A stretch of 40,135 bases of DNA from Pseudoalteromonas sp. HM-SA03. GTDB taxonomy: Bacteria > Pseudomonadota > Gammaproteobacteria > Enterobacterales > Alteromonadaceae. This document shows positions 34,306 to 40,135 of the stretch, piece after piece. The translations under genes and the position numbers were made by a program. The notes under the pieces were generated by a model that worked only from the letters and a program-made list of their open reading frames with translations, did no database searches and had not been told where the DNA came from. Numbering within the stretch: the stretch's first letter is position 1; each line of letters opens with the position of its first letter. The stretch lies in contig NZ_NSDG01000119.1 of the NCBI RefSeq assembly GCF_002289345.1, forward strand, positions 1 to 40,135, written 5' to 3'.

Positions 34306-34890
34306 GTGAATTTATTCTCAGCATCCTTAGTCGTGGGCTTATTGCTAAATGTGAGCACAGTGGCCGCTACACCTGATTATCAAGAGATACTTAACAAGCC
34401 ACCTGTGCAGCCCAGCGAACTCAACACGCTACTGGACAATTTTGGAATAGAAGGTTTTGAACGACAGGCAATGTCAGCGCTTATAGAGAGCTATAACCGA
34501 TTACAGAGTAAGCGCAAGGAATGTGAGAACGTTGATAATGTATTAAACAAGTCGCAATTGAGCCCGCTAAAAATCAATATGAAGCACTACCCCTTAGTTC
34601 TTCATTACTTTGACGGTCTCAACAAAAATCAGTGCGAATCAGCAGAGTTTAGTGAGTTTTCAAAGTTACTTGTCGTCAATCATGCAGCGAAAGGGCAGCA
34701 TAGTGATTTCACCTTTTTAGAGGCCATCAATGCTGCGTCTTCTTCTCGCTATGCACACTTTATTGAAGCTGAAGCGAGGTTTAATACCTTACCTGAGACG
34801 GTAAAAGAGGCCACACTAAAGGCGGGTTTTCTTCAGATCAACTTTAATTATCTTAAAAGCATAGAACAGATCTACGGATTCGAACGATAG
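34306..34890 (+). CDS. Tandem secreted protein family, copy 3 (type A, GTG start)
   Basis: A 194-aa exported protein closely similar to copy 1 (VVGLL-NVST signal, SKRKEC, NKNQCESAEF, RFNTLPETVKEA, NFNYLKS). The GTG at 34306 is preferred because AAAAGGAATTT lies in the same place as before copy 1. A TTG at 34288 would add six residues including KR, giving a more standard signal, but has no ribosome site. It is 10-12 bp upstream of copy 4, so those two are co-translated. The spacer before it carries three CTGCAG hexamers (34234, 34249, 34265). Function unknown. Confidence 0.8.
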   Translation: MNLFSASLVVGLLLNVSTVAATPDYQEILNKPPVQPSELNTLLDNFGIEGFERQAMSALIESYNRLQSKRKECENVDNVLNKSQLSPLKINMKHYPLVLHYFDGLNKNQCESAEFSEFSKLLVVNHAAKGQHSDFTFLEAINAASSSRYAHFIEAEARFNTLPETVKEATLKAGFLQINFNYLKSIEQIYGFER

Positions 34891-34902
34891 AAGGAATAAT
34901 TG

Positions 34903-35445
34903 ATGAATCGCCAGTTATTCATTTCGATATTGTTTGGACTTGTATTCGCGCAACAAGCGAACGCTGAATCAATGTCAGTAGATCTTACGCCGCCTATTGA
35001 GTATCCAGTTGAACAATTAGCACCAGTTCAAAAGGCGCTGCTTAGTGAGCTGTTAAATAGCGTAACACAACTGGGTGATAGAAAAGCGGCATGCGAAAAT
35101 GCGCGTGTTATTACACCAAAACAATTACACAGTCTTAATATTACCCCGCAGCAGCGAGGTATCGTTTTATCTTATTTTTATATTCACCAAAAAAGAGAAT
35201 GTGAAGCCGAAGAGTATGGCGAATTCGCCAGACTTGTTGCCGCGAATTTAGCGGTGCAAAAGCAGTCAGATGTCTTAAGGTTCGTCAATGCGCTAAACAC
35301 GGTAAGCTCCAGCGTTTATTTCGACTATGTTGAAACGGAGCTGGAGTTTAACCAGCTACCAGAAAGTGTTCGCAATAAAGCCTACCAAGCCGAGTTTTTA
35401 CAACATCCGTTTAGTCTTATGCATACGCTAGAACAGTTTGAATAA
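34903..35445 (+). CDS. Tandem secreted protein family, copy 4 (type B)
   Basis: A 180-aa exported protein with a clean signal peptide (MNRQLFISILFGLVFAQQANA, cut near residue 21). Family positions: DRKAAC, QKRECEAEEYGEFARLVAANLAVQ, NTVSSSVYFDYVE, EFNQLPESVRNKAYQAEFL. The ATG at 34903 is preferred to the adjacent TTG at 34900 because AAGGAA lies 6 bp upstream. It is the last gene of the array and converges on the TetR gene 30 bp away. Its signal peptide matches the relic between copies 1 and 2. Function unknown. Confidence 0.8.
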   Translation: MNRQLFISILFGLVFAQQANAESMSVDLTPPIEYPVEQLAPVQKALLSELLNSVTQLGDRKAACENARVITPKQLHSLNITPQQRGIVLSYFYIHQKRECEAEEYGEFARLVAANLAVQKQSDVLRFVNALNTVSSSVYFDYVETELEFNQLPESVRNKAYQAEFLQHPFSLMHTLEQFE

Positions 35446-35475
35446 TTCGGCGCGTTGTTACCGATTAAGTAAAAC

Positions 35476-36054
35476 CTAAGCTAACATAATACGGTTTAAT
35501 AATTCGTATGCGGTACGCTTTGCATCATCTACGGCTTGATCGGGTACTTGATGATTTGCAATCCAAAGTGCGAGACTCGTTAATCCACCATTGATAAATT
35601 GAGCGCTGGTTTTATGCGCTTGAGAGCTCTGTTGCGGTGCGATTACACTTAGTAACTGTGTGATTGATGCCACACACCCTGACGCTGCCTTTTCGAGTTG
35701 TTCAGGTTCTAGTACCGACTGCGCATCACGTAATATAATACGTTGTATCTCGGGCTCCGTAGCCATATCCAAGTAAGTTTCTGCACGTTTCAAAAGCATT
35801 TGCTGAGGTGAGGTTTCACTACGTTCAATATCGCGGAGCCGGAGATCCATTTCACTGTCTAGTTGCTGTACGACCGCGTAAAACAACCCTTTTTTGTTGC
35901 CAAAGTGATGATACAGCGCTCCTCGAGTGAGTCCTACATCCGCTGTTAGCTCTTCTAATGCCGTCCCTGCAAATCCTTTACTTGCAAAAAGCACTCTGGC
36001 TTGGGCCAATAGCTCGCTGCGGGTTTTCTCCATCATGCTGCTTCTTGTTGTCAT
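35476..36054 (-). CDS. TetR-family repressor
   Basis: A 192-aa TetR regulator. The N-terminal helix-turn-helix spans residues 10-55 (ELLAQARVLFASKGFAGTAL, VGLTRGALYHHFGNKKGLFY), of the AcrR/TtgR-like type. The ligand-binding domain follows, with no recognisable ligand motif. AAGGAT precedes the start. It diverges from an MFS transporter over a 108-bp region containing two 17-bp operator copies, so it most likely represses both itself and the transporter and is released by a transported drug or metabolite. Confidence 0.93.
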   Translation of the reverse strand: MTTRSSMMEKTRSELLAQARVLFASKGFAGTALEELTADVGLTRGALYHHFGNKKGLFYAVVQQLDSEMDLRLRDIERSETSPQQMLLKRAETYLDMATEPEIQRIILRDAQSVLEPEQLEKAASGCVASITQLLSVIAPQQSSQAHKTSAQFINGGLTSLALWIANHQVPDQAVDDAKRTAYELLNRIMLA

Positions 36055-36093
36055 TTTGCGATCCTTATTAAAAAACTACGCAATTTATAATTG

Positions 36094-36138
36094 ACATACA
36101 GTGTGTATGTCAATTATTTTTACATACACACTGTATGT
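36094..36138. promoter_or_regulatory. Paired TetR operators between repressor and transporter
   Basis: ACATACAGTGTGTATGT (36094-36110) and ACATACACACTGTATGT (36122-36138) are exact reverse complements of one another and each is itself a near-perfect palindrome (ACATAC / GTATGT arms). Their centres are 28 bp apart. They sit 40 bp from the TetR start and 24 bp before the transporter start, the expected place for repression of both promoters. Confidence 0.85.
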
Positions 36139-36162
36139 GAAAATAATCTCAAGGAGAGATCA

Positions 36163-37362
36163 ATGAATAATCCTTACTCCGAAATTTTTAAGATAAAAGG
36201 AACTAAGCATTTTAGCTGTGCTGGTTTTATTGCTCGTATGCCGCTCTCTATGATGGCGATTGGGTTAATCACCATGCTTTCGCAACTCTATGACTCATAT
36301 TGGATTGCAGGTTCCATTGCTGCGCTATTTACCTTCACCATGGCATTTGCTGCGCCACAGTTGTCGCGACTGATTGATAGGGTAGGGCAACGCAAGGTTG
36401 TGATCCCTGCGGCCTTGTTTAGTGCAGTATCTGCGCTGGCATTGTTGCTATTAAGCTACTTGCAAGCACCACTTTGGAGCCTCTATGTTTTAGCCATGTG
36501 TGCGGGCATTATGCCAAGTGTTCCGGCTTTAGTTCGGGCCAGGTGGAGTGCGATACAATCAGATCAAGGCTTACTTAATACGGCATATTCTTTTGAGTCG
36601 GTACTGGATGAAATTACCTTTGTGATAGGACCTCCACTTGCGATTGCACTGAGCAGCTTGCTCTTTCCTCAAGCCGGTCCGTTGCTAGCGGTTATTTTGT
36701 TTGTGATAGGCTGTATCTGGTTAGTGTCGCAACAGGACACCGAACCAAAAATAGAACAAAGTGAAAATCAGACCCGAACTTCCGCACTGGCTAACTCCAC
36801 GGTTAAGTTGCTTAGTTTGGTGTTATTGGCACTTGGTGTAATTGTTGGTGCTATCGATGTATTAAGTATCGCTTTTGCTCAGCAGCAAGGTATGCCAATT
36901 GCGGCCAGTTTAGTATTGTCGGTGTACGCGCTTGGTTCTTGTATCGCTGGGTTTGGATTTGGGGCCATTAAGTGGCGTCTGTCTATGCCAGTACTGCTTG
37001 TACGTTTTGCGATGTTCACATTGATCGCGAGCGTGCTATTACTCAGTGTTAACCACGTTTATGGTTTGGCAGTAGTGATGTTTATTTCGGGACTCGCGTT
37101 TGCTCCAACCATGATCATTGCCATGGGTCTGGTTGAGCAAAGCGTACCAAAACACTTACTCACTGAAGCCTTAACTTGGCTAATTACCGGGCTCGGTGTG
37201 GGGATTGCAGGTGGGGCTGCGTTGACCGGATGGGTCGTTGAACACTTTACCGTGGATCTTGGATTTGGGGTTGCAGTGGTCGCTGCTGCTACTGTGGTGT
37301 TACTCGCCTGGTATCAAAAACACGATGATACAAGGCGAGCAACTCAAGTTGTCAGTGATTAA
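36163..37362 (+). CDS. MFS transporter (drug-efflux type)
   Basis: A 399-aa major-facilitator protein with about twelve helices. The N-half shows the loop-2/3 motif-A-like segment PQLSRLIDRVGQRKVVIPAA near residues 65-85; the C-half has LVEQSVPKHLLTEALTW and GVGIAGGAALTGWVVEHF. The ATG at 36163 is chosen because AAGGAGA precedes it; the longer frame from 36091 starts inside the operator. Regulated by the divergent TetR gene. Substrate unknown. It converges on the phosphoesterase relic, 17 bp past its stop. Confidence 0.9.
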   Translation: MNNPYSEIFKIKGTKHFSCAGFIARMPLSMMAIGLITMLSQLYDSYWIAGSIAALFTFTMAFAAPQLSRLIDRVGQRKVVIPAALFSAVSALALLLLSYLQAPLWSLYVLAMCAGIMPSVPALVRARWSAIQSDQGLLNTAYSFESVLDEITFVIGPPLAIALSSLLFPQAGPLLAVILFVIGCIWLVSQQDTEPKIEQSENQTRTSALANSTVKLLSLVLLALGVIVGAIDVLSIAFAQQQGMPIAASLVLSVYALGSCIAGFGFGAIKWRLSMPVLLVRFAMFTLIASVLLLSVNHVYGLAVVMFISGLAFAPTMIIAMGLVEQSVPKHLLTEALTWLITGLGVGIAGGAALTGWVVEHFTVDLGFGVAVVAAATVVLLAWYQKHDDTRRATQVVSD

Positions 37363-37379
37363 GGATGTAAGAGTCGCGC

Positions 37380-37472
37380 TTACTTCGCACGACATACCGC
37401 TTGTTTATCTGCAGTTTCGCTGCTGCAGGTTAGAAAAGCGGCACCATCTACTTCGAAAGTAGTGAGGCTGTG
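37380..37472 (-). pseudogene. 3' remnant of a metallophosphoesterase gene
   Basis: Read on the minus strand the segment encodes SLTTFEVDGAAFLTC, SSETADKQAVCRAK and a TAA stop. It matches the C-terminus of the phosphoesterase at 38981-40135 (GAAFLTCSSETADKQAVC then RRN). The central 54 bp are identical to the other copy; outside them the two diverge. It has no start and no upstream gene body, so it is a displaced gene end or the remains of a second phosphoesterase gene. Confidence 0.75.
37393..37446. repeat. 54-bp direct repeat, left copy
   Basis: Perfectly identical to 38994-39047. It contains CTGCAG-TTTCGCTG-CTGCAG, two hexamer arms around an 8-nt centre. Outer arms CCGCTT and AAGCGG give an imperfect inverted repeat of about 18 bp per side. 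This resembles the core of a tyrosine-recombinase site, but no recombinase gene is in the window. Confidence 0.85.
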
Positions 37473-37930
37473 TTAATATAGTAGATGTGATAACTATTTA
37501 TTTACACTCGGTTTCGATGAAGATGCTAATGACCTCTTTAGATTGTTGAAAGTTCAATGGAGGAGAGTATTTTTTAACAAAATCGCCTAAGCTATTGATA
37601 GTAGTTTAAGGCTGGCAGCGCCGGTGGAAAGCCCCAACGGCATATTGAATTGTCACACCTTTTTCGGTTTGTTATATGTCAGGAAGTTAAGCTGCTAGTG
37701 TACTCTCTGTAGTTCTTTCTTGCTCACTCACAGCACCTATGAATCCCATCTACCCTGATAAGTTAGGGTTATCTTCAGCTACGAAAAATTACAATGTTAA
37801 TTAATATTGATTTATGTTAACTGTTGTAGGTTTATCCTGTTTGGGATACCATTTTCTAAATGATAATTATTTTGATTCTATTTGTGGGTAAGGAACTGAG
37901 TGAGCTATTAATATAGGAGAAGTCCAACCA
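37473..37930. other. Gene-free left part of the repeat-bounded module
   Basis: These 458 bp have no convincing gene; the longest frames are short and lack ribosome sites. A hairpin CTACTT/AAGTAG (37448-37462) touches the repeat edge. A GC-richer stretch at 37620-37650 (GGCAGCGCCGG) stands out in otherwise AT-rich sequence and might be part of an RNA, but I could not fold it convincingly. TATCC/GGATA (about 37834-37848) and AT-rich sequence before 37931 suit a promoter. Confidence 0.4.
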
Positions 37931-38398
37931 ATGAGCTGTACAGTGGCGGCTGTATGCATTGCATTTGTCGCCGTTGGTGTGGCTATTTATGCTGCGGCTG
38001 CTGTCAATGCTGTTGCTGGACTGAATGTTGCAGCTGCTATTTCTGTTGCAGTCAGTATTGCAATTACGGTTGATGGGGGTGAGCATGATGGCAATTGCAA
38101 TAGCTGTCACTCACAGGGGTTGCTCGGCAGAATAGAGCCAAAATTGATGGATAAGCTAACTGTAGTTGATACTTTTTCACGACATTTAAGTATACCTGAG
38201 TTACATAGCAAAGCAGTGGTTGATTTTAAACGAAGTGAAGCGAGAGCGGTCTTGAATGTTGTGATTAACGTGGGACTTATAGAGCTCAATGAAGAGCAAA
38301 AATCTGAAGCGCTTGAAGCGTTAGAACGCTTGGTTTTGAAATCTCTAGGTGCCAATAGTCTAGAAATAAAAAAGGAGGATGAACACTATGATTTTTAG
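37931..38398 (+). CDS. Ala/Val-rich membrane protein of the repeat-bounded module
   Basis: A 155-aa protein of no family I recognise. Residues 4-47 are an unbroken hydrophobic stretch of Ala, Val and Ile (AAAAVNAVAGLNVAAAISVA), long enough for two helices, with Cys3 and Cys9 and no basic residue before it. A short hydrophilic link contains CNSCH (56-60), formally a CXXCH pattern. The remaining 95 residues are helical and charged (RSEARAVLNVVINVGLIELN, EEQKSEALEALERLVLKSLG). AGGAG lies 12 bp before the ATG. It overlaps the next gene by 11 bp, so the two act as a pair. The glycine-free hydrophobic part recalls membrane-active peptides, but nothing proves that. Confidence 0.7.
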   Translation: MSCTVAAVCIAFVAVGVAIYAAAAVNAVAGLNVAAAISVAVSIAITVDGGEHDGNCNSCHSQGLLGRIEPKLMDKLTVVDTFSRHLSIPELHSKAVVDFKRSEARAVLNVVINVGLIELNEEQKSEALEALERLVLKSLGANSLEIKKEDEHYDF

Positions 38399-38894
38399 TG
38401 TTCCACAGGAATTAAGTAATTTAGCAGTTCTAGTGATAGTGGTCTTGATTGTTCCAGTACTGTTGACGAGTGGCATAGAGTTCTTGTTAACCAAAAAAGT
38501 GACTTGGCTGCTAGCTGGGTTTGTTTTTTCGGTCAGTGTTTTAATATTAACCTTGTTGCTTATTCAACTTAATTCATCCAAGGTTCTTGTTTCTAAAAGC
38601 TCAATAAAGTTTGAAAGTCTATTTTATTCCAGAACCATTGAACACCAGCAGGTTGAGCAAGTTTCTCCGCTTTATGAGCATGGCTTGCCAAATAGATATC
38701 AGCTGAGTATTAGAACGAATGGTGTTAGCTTAAACGGCTACCATGCTGGAAGCTATCGACTTAAAGATAATACCGAAGCATTTGTGTTGATGTCAGCCCC
38801 ACCATACGCAGTTGTAGAGGTCAAAAACAAGCAATATATATTCTCGCTTAATGAGGATATGTACAAATTAATTGTAGAAGAATTAAGCAATTAA
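38388..38894 (+). CDS. Membrane protein with bacterial PH-like domain
   Basis: A 168-aa protein with two N-terminal membrane helices (about residues 10-28 and 35-58), then a soluble domain ending in GVSLNGYHAGSYRLKDNTEA, FVLMSAPPYAVVEVKNKQYI and FSLNEDMYKLIVEEL. This is the pattern of small bacterial PH-like (bPH_5-type) membrane proteins. The ATG at 38388 is preferred over 38379 because AAGGAGG lies directly against the first ATG and 9 bp before the second. It overlaps the upstream gene by 11 bp, implying co-translation. A stabilising or immunity-type role for the partner is a guess from the arrangement. Confidence 0.72.
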   Translation: MIFSVPQELSNLAVLVIVVLIVPVLLTSGIEFLLTKKVTWLLAGFVFSVSVLILTLLLIQLNSSKVLVSKSSIKFESLFYSRTIEHQQVEQVSPLYEHGLPNRYQLSIRTNGVSLNGYHAGSYRLKDNTEAFVLMSAPPYAVVEVKNKQYIFSLNEDMYKLIVEELSN

Positions 38895-38915
38895 GCGAAA
38901 TACATGGCTAGAGAA

Positions 38916-38942
38916 TGGCAGCAGCTAAAATAGTGGCTGCCA
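38916..38942. terminator. Hairpin at the right end of the two-gene module
   Basis: TGGCAGC (38916-38922) pairs with GCTGCCA (38936-38942), with an inner CTA/TAG stem. It is 22 bp after the PH-like gene and 39 bp past the stop of the convergent phosphoesterase gene, so it could serve both. No clean U-run follows on either strand. Confidence 0.45.
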
Positions 38943-38980
38943 AAATCAAATTACAAGCGCTACCTATGTAATGTATATCC

Positions 38981-40135
38981 TCAGTTCCGGCGGCATACCG
39001 CTTGTTTATCTGCAGTTTCGCTGCTGCAGGTTAGAAAAGCGGCACCACTTTCATCCAAAAACTCTCCTTGCCACGCGCCATCTTTGCCAAGCTTAATTGA
39101 TAAAAAGCCAAACTTACCTTGTTCGTTAACGATTGCGTTTTGGCTATCAAGTGCATAATCAAATTCGCTAAAGGCATTGGTATCACTGAGGCTGACGCCG
39201 CTATTGCCGACAACGATTTGCGCAGGGCGCGCGGTACTGGCTGTAAAGGTTGAAGACTGATAAATATGCATGTGTCCTGCGAGTGATAAAGTTACGTGAG
39301 CAGGCAACTTACCTTGTCTGGTGTTCTTCAGGGCGGTTTGCAACATTACGTTTAATGTGTCTTTGGTTGTCGGGTCTTCAACGCCCCAAATGGGTCTGTG
39401 GCTCATAATCCACATGGGTTTGGCTTTGAGTAGTTCGCTTCTGACATTAAGTCGTTGATATTGCTGTTGGTAGACTTTTGTCAGGCCATTATCAGCACTG
39501 GCATCACAGGCATTGGCGCTATCCATTACCCAAATACTGAGTGGTTTTAAGTTGATGGTATAGGAGTTTTGCACAATGATATGGGCACTTGCAGATTGTG
39601 GCGGTTGATTATAATCCCCCTGTGCAGGACATTGCTTTTGCTCAATGGCATCAGGAAGGTTGGCTCCCGGACCAAAAAAATAAAACCAGCCAATTCCTGC
39701 GCGGCTACAAAGTTCATGATTGCCTCGTGCAAAAATCCATGGTGCGGTTGCTGAAAGATCCGTTGTTGCGGCAAAAAAGTCGGCTTGCCAGTTGCTCCAT
39801 GTATCTGGTCTTGGGCTATTTAACGCGTTTTGACTGTAGTAGGTATCGTTAAGACCGCAGCTAGTACCGCCATATCCACCATCGCCTGCGTCATAAGCAT
39901 AGGTATCACCGGAAATCGCACCTCCGGTACCTCGATAGTTGAAATCCCCCATATGGAGCAACAATTGTGGTTGTTGCTTTGCCCCTTGCTCTGCGAGGGT
40001 CTTAAACGGCTCGGCGGCAGTGTTGTTTTCGCAAACTGATGATTTACAACCCGTGTCGCCAAAAACCGCAATTTTATTCGGATCGAATGTCACTGGCGCT
40101 AACGAGAATTGGCTGCCACTGACGGTATAAGCCGT
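38981..40135 (-). CDS. Metallophosphoesterase (calcineurin-like), 5' end outside window
   Basis: The 384 visible residues are the C-terminal part of a calcineurin-like phosphoesterase; the frame stays open to the window edge, so the start and any signal peptide are missing. Metal-site motifs in order: VFGDTGC, HMGDFNYRG, FARGNHELC, IMSHRPIWG and LAGHMHIYQ, a full set for a two-metal hydrolase. Many cysteines suggest an exported, disulfide-bonded protein. The last 18 codons before the terminal RRN lie in the 54-bp repeat, and the last codons and stop come from sequence just outside it. Substrate unknown. Confidence 0.88.
   Translation of the reverse strand, partial: TAYTVSGSQFSLAPVTFDPNKIAVFGDTGCKSSVCENNTAAEPFKTLAEQGAKQQPQLLLHMGDFNYRGTGGAISGDTYAYDAGDGGYGGTSCGLNDTYYSQNALNSPRPDTWSNWQADFFAATTDLSATAPWIFARGNHELCSRAGIGWFYFFGPGANLPDAIEQKQCPAQGDYNQPPQSASAHIIVQNSYTINLKPLSIWVMDSANACDASADNGLTKVYQQQYQRLNVRSELLKAKPMWIMSHRPIWGVEDPTTKDTLNVMLQTALKNTRQGKLPAHVTLSLAGHMHIYQSSTFTASTARPAQIVVGNSGVSLSDTNAFSEFDYALDSQNAIVNEQGKFGFLSIKLGKDGAWQGEFLDESGAAFLTCSSETADKQAVCRRN
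38994..39047. repeat. 54-bp direct repeat, right copy
   Basis: Identical to 37393-37446 over all 54 bp. This copy is inside the coding end of the phosphoesterase gene. The distance between equivalent points is 1601 bp, which sets the size of the possible inserted unit. Confidence 0.85.

Noticed and set aside
37393-37446. The 54-bp repeat as an integron attC site
   Set aside because: The expected RYYYAAC / GTTRRRY core boxes and arm layout are not present and no integron integrase or cassette array is in the window.
37856-38110. Asn/Ser/Ile-rich minus-strand frame opposite the Ala/Val-rich gene
   Set aside because: It is the antisense of an Ala/Val-coding repeat-like stretch; low complexity and no ribosome site.
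38096-38110. CNSCH as a cytochrome c heme site
   Set aside because: One isolated CXXCH without signal peptide or cytochrome fold is weak evidence; recorded only as a pattern.

Overview
The window looks like chromosomal DNA from a marine gammaproteobacterium, most likely Pseudoalteromonas or a close relative. The reasons are the moderate-to-low GC, the ATACCAATTG-type dispersed repeat, a LodA/LodB amino-acid oxidase pair next to a separate flavin amine oxidase, spondin-domain secreted proteins, and the wealth of TonB/PepSY, two-component and ABC functions. No tRNA, rRNA, CRISPR array, transposase or integrase was found. The genus is inferred from gene content only.

Left part (1-9 kb, all minus strand): two spondin-domain proteins are followed by an OmpR-type regulator and its histidine kinase, probably one operon. 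Three helically phased GTGATAA heptamers lie upstream. Next comes a 655-aa flavin amine oxidase (L-amino-acid oxidase type) with a palindrome-rich upstream region. A yjfL-yjfM-yjfC-like module (DUF350, DUF1190, glutathionylspermidine-synthase-like ATP-grasp), a PilZ protein and ettA follow.

Middle part (11-28 kb): lodA-like and lodB-like genes (quinoprotein oxidase and flavoprotein maturase) form a plus-strand pair. On the minus strand is an export operon: HlyD-type adaptor, LolD-type ATPase, MacB/FtsX permease, then an NtrC-type sigma-54 activator and its kinase. A sigma-54-like -24/-12 element precedes the adaptor, so the operon may be self-activated. A second minus-strand operon (VOC protein, Old Yellow Enzyme, YbhB-like protein, polysaccharide-deacetylase-like protein) diverges from a LysR gene. 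A HAD phosphatase and gamma-glutamyltranspeptidase follow. The stop codon of the latter lies inside a 214-bp MITE-like repeat.

Right part (28-40 kb): a TonB-dependent siderophore-type receptor diverges from a PepSY protein and a small membrane protein. It is followed by a tandem array of four paralogous secreted proteins of unknown family, plus a decayed signal-peptide relic of another copy (order A, relic B, C, A, B). A divergent TetR/MFS pair shares two operator copies in inverted orientation. The last 3 kb holds a two-gene module of unknown function (Ala/Val-rich membrane protein plus PH-like membrane protein). It is bounded by a perfect 54-bp direct repeat that is the 3' end of a metallophosphoesterase gene.

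The most unusual features are the 54-bp-bounded module, the tandem paralog array, and the two regulatory-site arrays that match the regulator classes encoded beside them.
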